Assembly (NCBI GenBank): GCA_013368325.1
Contig: JAACJK010000010.1
Location: 186,001-250,000 of the forward strand
Length of the DNA stretch: 64,000 nt
Direction: 5' to 3'
Source of the DNA: Ephemerocybe angulata
Taxonomy: Eukaryota > Basidiomycota > Agaricomycetes > Agaricales > Psathyrellaceae
In this document: piece after piece, positions 57,751-64,000 of the stretch
Layout of the letters: each line of letters begins with the position of its first letter
Numbering within the stretch: position 1 is the stretch's first letter
The notes under the pieces: generated by a model
Seen by the model: only the letters and a program-made list of their open reading frames with translations
Database searches by the model: none
Told to the model about the DNA's origin: nothing
Program-made: the position numbers and the translations under genes

Positions 57751-60700
57751 ATGTCTGTCGGCAAAGGGGCATTTCGTTGGCTTTGTTCGCTGTCATTTCG
57801 TTCTGGCCATTCCATGGCATTACGCGCTGCAAGAGGCGGCCTTGCGTCCATAACCCGCCCAAGAACTGCGCTCAAATGGGCCGGAGCCGTTGCAGTGGGC
57901 CTAGTCGCGCTGCGGGGCAGCAGCGTCAGACCGGCCGGAGTCAGCAAGGCGTGCAGTGATATGTTCTCGGCTGGAAAGGTCCGAAGTTCAGCATTCGCTG
58001 CGAGGCGCTTCCTCTCCACCAACTCGCTCTTCTCTGCCTTATCGTCTTCATCGCAATTCGACATGTCGCTCACCCCGCCGCAAGCTGCACCCGTCTGGAA
58101 CCACTCTGCTGAGGACATCCTCCGCCTTACCAAGGAGGCGATTGAGCACGATCGCGCTGTGCAGGACAAGGTCGGCGCGCTCGATGCCAAGGATGCCGGC
58201 TTCGAATCGGTACGCGTCTATCTCACATATATGTATCGTCTTGCTCACCACGTTCTACTAGGTCTTTGTGAGTATTGGATATAGGTTATAGTCTCGCTCG
58301 AGGCAATGTGCTCATTGGGGAACTATAGTTGGCACTGGCGGAAGCAGACACCCTGATCGACGCTGTAACGGAACCATTAGCATTCTACCAGAACGTATCG
58401 CCCTCCAAGGAGCTCAGGGATGCCTCGAACGAGGCCGAGTCGCTGCTTCGCGACTTTGGCGTCGAGTCGTCGATGCGCTTGGATGTGTACCATGCCAAGA
58501 TCGCTGCGGAGAAGAACATCAAGGCGTCGGGCCAGTGGGAGAAGTTGTCTACTGAGGACCAGCGCTTGGTCAACAAGATGGTGAGTCTAGATAACAATAT
58601 GGTTAATGGTACTGTGCTTATGTGGTTATGGGTAGATTTTGGATGGTACCCGTGCTGGTTTGGCGCTTTCTGAAGAGAAGCGGGACGAGCTGAAGAAGCT
58701 GAAGAAGGAGCTCTCGCAGACATGCTTGGAATTCAGCGTGAGTCTTAAGCTACTGTCCTATCGAAATGTTATGCTGAAGTTTGAATACAGAAAAACTTCA
58801 ACGAGGAGAAGGTTAGTTGAGCGCTGATATACCGCCCTGCAATGACGTCGCTGACGCCCAATCCCCGCAGTCCGTCATCACCTTCACTGAAGAAGAGCTC
58901 AAAGGCGTGCCCGCGGATGTCATTTCTGGCTATACCAAGCGCACTGAAGATGGCAAGACCGTCTACGACGTCACCTACAAGACCCCAGACATCTTCCCCA
59001 TCGTACGTCCCCTCCGCGTGGCTCGCTGCGGAAGCTAATCGGCCTGTTGTAGTTCAAATTCGCCGAGGACCCTACTACGCGCCAACGTGCTAATGAAGGC
59101 TACGAGAACCGCTTGGAGATCAATGTCCCTCTTCTCGACAAGGCGCTCGACCTTCGTCGCCGTATTGCATCTCTGTTGGGCTACAAGACCTGGTGAGTAC
59201 GGCTTTCTCGTGGCCTTCCTGTACTGACCACCGGACACTCCAGGGCCGACTATGTCACCGAGGAAAAGATGATCAAGTCTGGAAAGAACGTCGAGAACGT
59301 GAGTTCAAATGCACTGCCGCGGAGTGCCGCTTATTCACATTTCCCATAGTTCTTGAACGACCTCGAGAGCAAACTTCGCCCTGTCGGCGAGAAGGAGAGG
59401 GCCATTCTCCTCGAACTCAAGAAGAAGGAGCACGAGGAGAAGGGCATCCCTTTCGATGGCGAATTCTACCTCTGGGACTACCGCTACTACGACCGCAAGT
59501 ACATTGAGAAGACCCTCGATTTGGATGATATGCTCGTCAAGGAGTACTTCCCCGTTTCCGTCGTCGTTCCAACCATCCTCGAAATCTACCAGAACCTCCT
59601 CGGTGTCCAATTCCAGGAAATCAAGACCTCGACATGGCATCCTGGTATGCTTTAGTATCATTATCACACCAACATATACTTAAATTCATTTACAGAGGTT
59701 CAGGCATTCGCTGTCTGGAACAAGAACGCTAAAGATGCATCCGACTTCATTGGCTACTGCTACCTCGATCTCTTCCCCCGTGAATCGAAGTACTCGCACG
59801 CCGCCGTCTGGCCTCTTCTCAGTGGCTACACCAAGCGCGACGGTTCGCGCAACTACCCTCTTGCCGCCATGGTCGCGAACCTCGCCAAGCCCACCCCTGA
59901 CAAGCCCGCTCTTATGAGGCACGACGACGTCGTTACGTTCTTCCACGAGATGGGACACGTCTTCCACGGTTTGCTCAGCAAGACCAAATACGCCAGGTTC
60001 CACGGAACTAGGTGCGTACTCTTCTGCAGTTCGAATAGCGGCTTGGGGTTGACCATGCTTGTTTAGCGTTGCCCGCGACTTCGTCGAGGCGCCTTCCCAG
60101 ATGTTGGAGAACTGGTGTTGGGAACCCAAGGTGCTCGCCAAGATGTCGAGCCATTACGAGACAAAGGAGCCCTTGTCCCCCGAGCTCATCGAGAAGATCA
60201 TCAAGAGGTAAGACTCTTCACAACTGCACTCAAATTCATTCTGATGGTCCTCCTACTCTAGCCGTTATGTCAACGTCGGCCTCTTCTACCTCCGTCAACT
60301 CTTCTTCGCCAAGTTCGATCTCAAGGTCCATACTGATCAAGGTCAGCACCAGAAGCCCCATCTACACTCAATACCACTAACATAGTTCAAATAACAGAGA
60401 AAGAAGACTACACCTCCCTCTGGTGCAACCTTCGTGAGAAGGTCTCCTTGGTTAAGAGCAAGAAGCTCTGCCCCGGCCAAGGTAGCTTCGGCCATATCAC
60501 CGGCGGCTACGATGCCGGGTACTACGGCTACACTTACTCTCTCGTCTTTGCCGCCGACATGTACAGTGAGTTCCTCCTTTTTATAATCTGGGCAGGGCAG
60601 ATTTGACCATTCGTCGCGATAGCCACCGTGTTTAAGGCGGACCCTCTCGACCCCGCCCGTGGCAAGCAATACCGTGACAAGATTCTCGCTTGGGGTGGAA

Positions 60701-60862
60701 GCAGAGAAGAGCTGGACTCGCTCAAGGTACGCATATCTGCAATGAGAGTTTTCGCCACAAAGCTCTGACCACGGACCCTAGGACTTCCTCGGCAGAGAAC
60801 CCAACAGCAACGCATTCCTCGAAGAGGTCTTTGGCACTGTGCCATCCTCGTCGAACCTCTAA
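57751..60862 (+). CDS. PRD1: M3 family metallo-oligopeptidase (thimet oligopeptidase / saccharolysin)
   Basis: The longest start is ATG 57751 (MSVGKGAFRWLCSLSFRSGH), giving a basic, hydroxylated leader that resembles a mitochondrial presequence with a hydrophobic stretch (WAGAVAVGLVAL); an in-frame ATG at 58063 (MSLTPPQAAPVWNHSAEDIL) gives the cytosolic-size protein. The core includes LALAEADTLIDAVTEPLAFY, QRLVNKMILDGTRAGLALSE, SGYTKRTEDGKTVYDVTYKT, GEFYLWDYRYYDRKYIE and the zinc site VVTFFHEMGHVFHGLLS (HExxH) with the third ligand Glu in VARDFVEAPSQMLENW, then GSFGHITGGYDAGYYGYTYS. All metal ligands are intact. It ends GTVPSSSNL then TAA at 60860-60862. Cleaves short peptides. Dual targeting is inference from the two starts. 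Confidence 0.9.
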
Positions 60863-61138
60863 ACACGGGTACATCCCAATCGCACGTCTATACCACCAGT
60901 GCCTTGTATTATAGTTGCATACATCACCACTCCAACAGGATAAAATCATTACGTTCTCTATCGAGAGCACAGTTTACTCTTACTTCCTAGTCTACCACGA
61001 GTCTGAGAGTCCAATGACCCTAATTACGAATAAGAAAACCAAAGGGATAAAAAGGGATAAAGGGGAAAGAAATTGAGATTACAAGATTAGTCCATGTCCG
61101 TCCAGCCGAGTCATTTCAGTTGGCAAAGCCCCAGTGCT
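60863..61138. other. Convergent 3' intergenic region
   Basis: The oligopeptidase and universal stress protein genes converge here. An A-rich run with GGGATAAA repeated twice at ~61043-61065 may belong to polyadenylation. No coding seen. Confidence 0.4.
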
Positions 61139-63289
61139 CTAAGGCCCATGAAGAGTGATACGGGGCTCGTCATCATCATCGTTTTCCTCTTCGCCGTCAG
61201 CTTCATCTTCCTCAGGGACTTCGCCCGTGGCAGGATAATCGCGGAGCCCATTTCGACTGCCAGGGCCTCCCGCCCTCCTCTGATCTTCCTTGTGCAGCTC
61301 GTCACGCATAGCTTCGACGTCTTCGTCGACTCTGCCTGCGACACGATCGATACCAGCTTCCGCGAGCTTGACGCGGGTGCGGGAGGTGGAAAGGTGAGCG
61401 GCCTTGCGAGGGGGGCGCTTGAGGCGGCGACGGGCAACCATGACGGGCACTGAGCATCTCTGGAAGCAAAGTTAACTATATGCAGGAAAGGTAAAAAAGA
61501 AACGCCGCGGCGTACCTCAATGAGATAATGTGAGGTGGAACCAAGAAGGATGCTATATAAAGTGTCAGGAGAAAGCTTCGTCCGAAGTATCATAGGGGAC
61601 GTACCCATTAAGTTGGCTCAGACCTCGGGAACCCACAATCAACATTGCCGGTTCCATGTAATCAACAATATCTATAACTACCGTTGGAATCAATTGGACC
61701 TGAAAATCTGAAGATCACAACGTACCTAACAGCATATGCCTCGCTTGTTTCGCATGCCAGGCCTGGCACGCGACAGTAACATGCAGTTTAGTCCTCTGCA
61801 ATAAACTGGTGACTTGTCGAGCTAAAATATAAGCCATTCCTTGGCGCTAGACGGGGGATCAACAAGGGAGACGTTGTGATAAGTGAAATAATACACACCT
61901 CCTGTTGACTCCGGAGCTTGGCCGAACGGTCTGTCTGCTTCTCAGAGGAAATAGGATCAACTTGGCGTGGAGTCAGTCGAAGTTGTAGGAAAGGGAATAG
62001 ACCGTAGACTCACTTCGCGCTTCGTTCTCAACTATAGTTACGAGCAACATCTCGTCTCCGTCTCTCAGCACCGTACCAATCCCCCATTCCACCGCGTACC
62101 TACTTTCCTCGCTGAGGTCACTAGCCACAACATATCGTCTGCGCTTCCTCTGCTCCTCCTCCAGTTTCGACTCGGGGTCACCCTGCGTGATAGTAATCGT
62201 GCATCGGTCTCGCTGGAAGACGGGTCGAGAAGTGTTGAGTGGGAGAGGTTCGTGTGCTCGAACAGACTTCCGCCTACGAGGGTTGCGTTTGCCCCTGACA
62301 GATCCGAGGGTATTGAGGGAAGAGGGGAAGTATGGCTCAGGAGGAATGATGACGTTCACGCCTTCGCCAACAGGATCGGGGTCTTCGACTTCAGGCACGG
62401 CTTCAGAGGGGGCGGGGGCTATGATGGCGTTCTGTTCTGTGTTCCTCTCGGTCTCGGGGTCAAAGTAATCTTCATCGCTAAACGAGTCGTCGGAGGCTTC
62501 GTCGTACACCTCGCTGTCCTGGTATTCGTACCTATCATCGTACGCCGAGCGGTGGGGGGTCGTCGATTCTGCCTCGGAGAGCTCCGCATCTGAATGGTTG
62601 AGAGGGAGGCGTCCAATAGGGGGAGACGAATCGCGAGTGCGCCATCGTCGAAGGATAAAGGGGGACTGAGAGCGCGCACGAGACCTGCTCCTGTCATCTC
62701 CGCCTTCCGAGGGTACCTGCGAGGACGACCGCCACCGCTTCCCGCTGAACATAGACCGGCCACGGTCGTCGGCCGTCGTACTCTCCCGTGTGCTCGTGCG
62801 TGACAGTGTTATTCCTGACAGTCCGCCCATCATGGAGGTAATCGATTTGCCGAATGAAGATTGCTTGGACGCATCGCCAGGTTTCGCGGTGCGCGATTGC
62901 GTGCGCTCGAGGGCTTCATCGAGATCCTGTGGGAGCATCGGGGTCAGCAGGCCGCTCGAGAATCGGCGCTTGGGCGTCCCGGGAGCGGAGGCGGGCGGGG
63001 ACTCGAAGGACTGATTGCGCGACAGGGACGACCGCTTGCTCGACGCCGGCGAGGGCATCACTGGGTCACCGTTGGGCGTTGGGAGGCCAGTAGGGGCCGT
63101 CGCGATGCGCTTCTCGGCGTTCATTTTGGAGAAGGCGAAGCTAAGCCCGCCGCTGCCACCCGCGCTCGACGACCCCGGACGCGATGGGGGGGCCCCCGTC
63201 GGGGTCGTGCGACCATTGGAGCTGCCCAGTCTGGTGAGCTTGGGCCTCCAGCTCTGGCGCCTGTCCTTTCCGGCGTCGTCGTTGCTCAT
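61139..63289 (-). CDS. Universal stress protein (UspA-domain) with long disordered N-terminus
   Basis: ATG 63289 (MSNDDAGKDRRQSWRPKLTR) is preferred over an in-frame ATG at 63382, between which a GTATGT donor lies. The first ~350 residues are Ser/Pro/Arg-rich with many SP/TP sites and an acidic block (YQDSEVYDEASDDSFSDEDY), probably regulatory. The USP fold follows: RRYVVASDLSEESRYAVEWG, IGTVLRDGDEMLLVTIVE, an intron, RSQQERQGMAYILARQV, TKLHVTVACQAWHAKQARHM and DIVDYMEPAMLIVGSRGLSQ then LNGILLGSTSHYLIEKCSVP. The ATP-binding pattern G-2x-G-9x-G-S/T is complete, so nucleotide binding is expected. The tail is basic, then strongly acidic (EEDEADGEEENDDDDE), ending ITLHGP. The same architecture is common in fungi; function is stress-related and poorly defined. 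Confidence 0.82.
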
Positions 63290-63585
63290 GGTTTCTCGCG
63301 ATGATGGGGGTTGTGGGAGAAGACAGCTTACATACCTGAGGGGATATTTGTCTTTGGGCTTGGTCGCTCTGCAACAAGGCATCAGTCAGGGACACATGAA
63401 AAAGCTCGGCATGGATATTGACCATTAATGCCGTAATTCCTTTTCGATACTATGCAGGTGTAGAAAAGTGTGGTTGGTGGGGAAGAGAAACGGAGGAATC
63501 TCCACAGAAATAGGTTTTGATCCCATGACACGGAACAAACTTGTCTTATCGCCCGTTCGGGGCACTGTGTAATCATGCACCTCGT
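63290..63585. other. Intergenic: stress-protein leader and 3' flank of the right-edge gene
   Basis: About 300 bases; no coding feature. The GTATGTAAG at ~63327 could be the donor of a 5' leader intron of the stress-protein gene. Confidence 0.4.
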
Positions 63586-64000
63586 CTAATCTACGGTGGC
63601 GTCTACACTCTGCCCAAGCACAACCTTGGGCTCGTCCTTGTACCGCTCCTCCATCTCATCCAGATCCCGCCGCCCCTTCCTTGACACGACCCGCAGCTTC
63701 TCGATGAATCCTGGCACTGCAAACTGGAAGTGGTCGGGATTGAACTCGGTCATGCTGTGGCGTTCCGTCGCGTTCCCGTGTGCCAAGGTTTGCCAGTATT
63801 CTTCAAAGGCGTCCTCGTCAATCCCAGAGGGAACGATCTTGGCCAAGAACATCTCCCCCTTGACCTTCTCCAAATCTCGGCGTGCCTTAGCTGGGGCAAC
63901 ATCGAGCCGCTGGATCTTATACTCCATCGTCCCTAGAGGCGGGATCAGCCAGGCGAATCACGAGCCAGCTGAATGATGATACGTACATGGGGCGTCGGGG
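63586..64000 (-). CDS. 3' end of an unrecognised gene cut by the right edge
   Basis: The last exon (about 63932-63586) joins over a ~54-base intron (donor GTACGT at 63986, acceptor CTCTAG) to an exon that leaves the window, giving PDAPWTMEYKIQRLDVAPAK, ARRDLEKVKGEMFLAKIVPS, GIDEDAFEEYWQTLAHGNAT, ERHSMTEFNPDHFQFAVPGF and a Lys/Arg/Glu-rich tail ending GQSVDATVD. The conserved look of EFNPDHFQFAVPGFIEKLR suggests an ordered domain, but I do not recognise it. Stop TAG (minus strand) at 63586-63588. Confidence 0.6.

Noticed and set aside
61967..62593. 208-codon plus-strand frame opposite the stress protein
   Set aside because: Shadow of the minus-strand coding exon, which carries recognisable USP sequence.

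Overview
The window is fungal nuclear DNA, most likely from an Agaricomycete (mushroom-forming basidiomycete). Genes are closely packed on both strands and broken by many short introns of about 50-60 bases with GTRNGT donors, CTRAY-like branch sites and YAG acceptors. Products include basidiomycete-style Ppo/linoleate-diol-synthase proteins, ERG26, a fungal delta-12 desaturase, POP1, borealin and pyruvate decarboxylase. I saw no tRNA, rRNA, CRISPR array or transposon. Joined proteins were read by eye, so exon borders are good estimates rather than computed models.

Left arm (1-20.8 kb): the 5' part of a PH-domain gene runs off the left edge. It is followed by a SIKE/SCI1-like coiled-coil STRIPAK protein, a SAP-domain protein, a Ulp2-type SUMO protease, a divergent kinase-like gene with PLK4-like features and a degenerate active site, a secreted EEP-family nuclease, a secreted cysteine-containing protein and a small mitochondrial membrane protein.

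Centre (21.2-41.2 kb): this is the most interesting region, a lipid/oxylipin-type neighbourhood. It holds two homologues of fungal fatty-acid dioxygenase-P450 fusions (Ppo/LDS), a DUF2235 (Tle1-like) alpha/beta hydrolase and a patatin-VWA fusion. It also holds a small membrane protein whose soluble domain is a paralogue of the C-terminal extension on one of the dioxygenase homologues. The 36.4-41.2 kb copy keeps the YRWH dioxygenase motif and the P450 ExxR and Cys loop, but has Arg where a distal His is expected. The 21.2-26.2 kb copy has lost the YRWH His and the P450 Cys, and ends in a membrane segment plus the novel domain. A plausible reading is that the lipases release fatty acid, the 36-kb enzyme oxygenates it, and the pseudo-enzyme and the small protein share a membrane-linked partner domain. 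That pathway is inference; the domain calls are read from sequence.

Right arm (41.6-64 kb): mainly housekeeping genes. These are POP1, borealin, ERG26, CDC123, delta-12 desaturase (which makes linoleate, the usual Ppo substrate), a CK1-like kinase with a changed catalytic loop and a duplicated C-terminal module, prefoldin subunit 1, pyruvate decarboxylase, an M3 thimet-type oligopeptidase, a universal stress protein with a long disordered N-terminus, and the 3' end of an unrecognised gene cut by the right edge.
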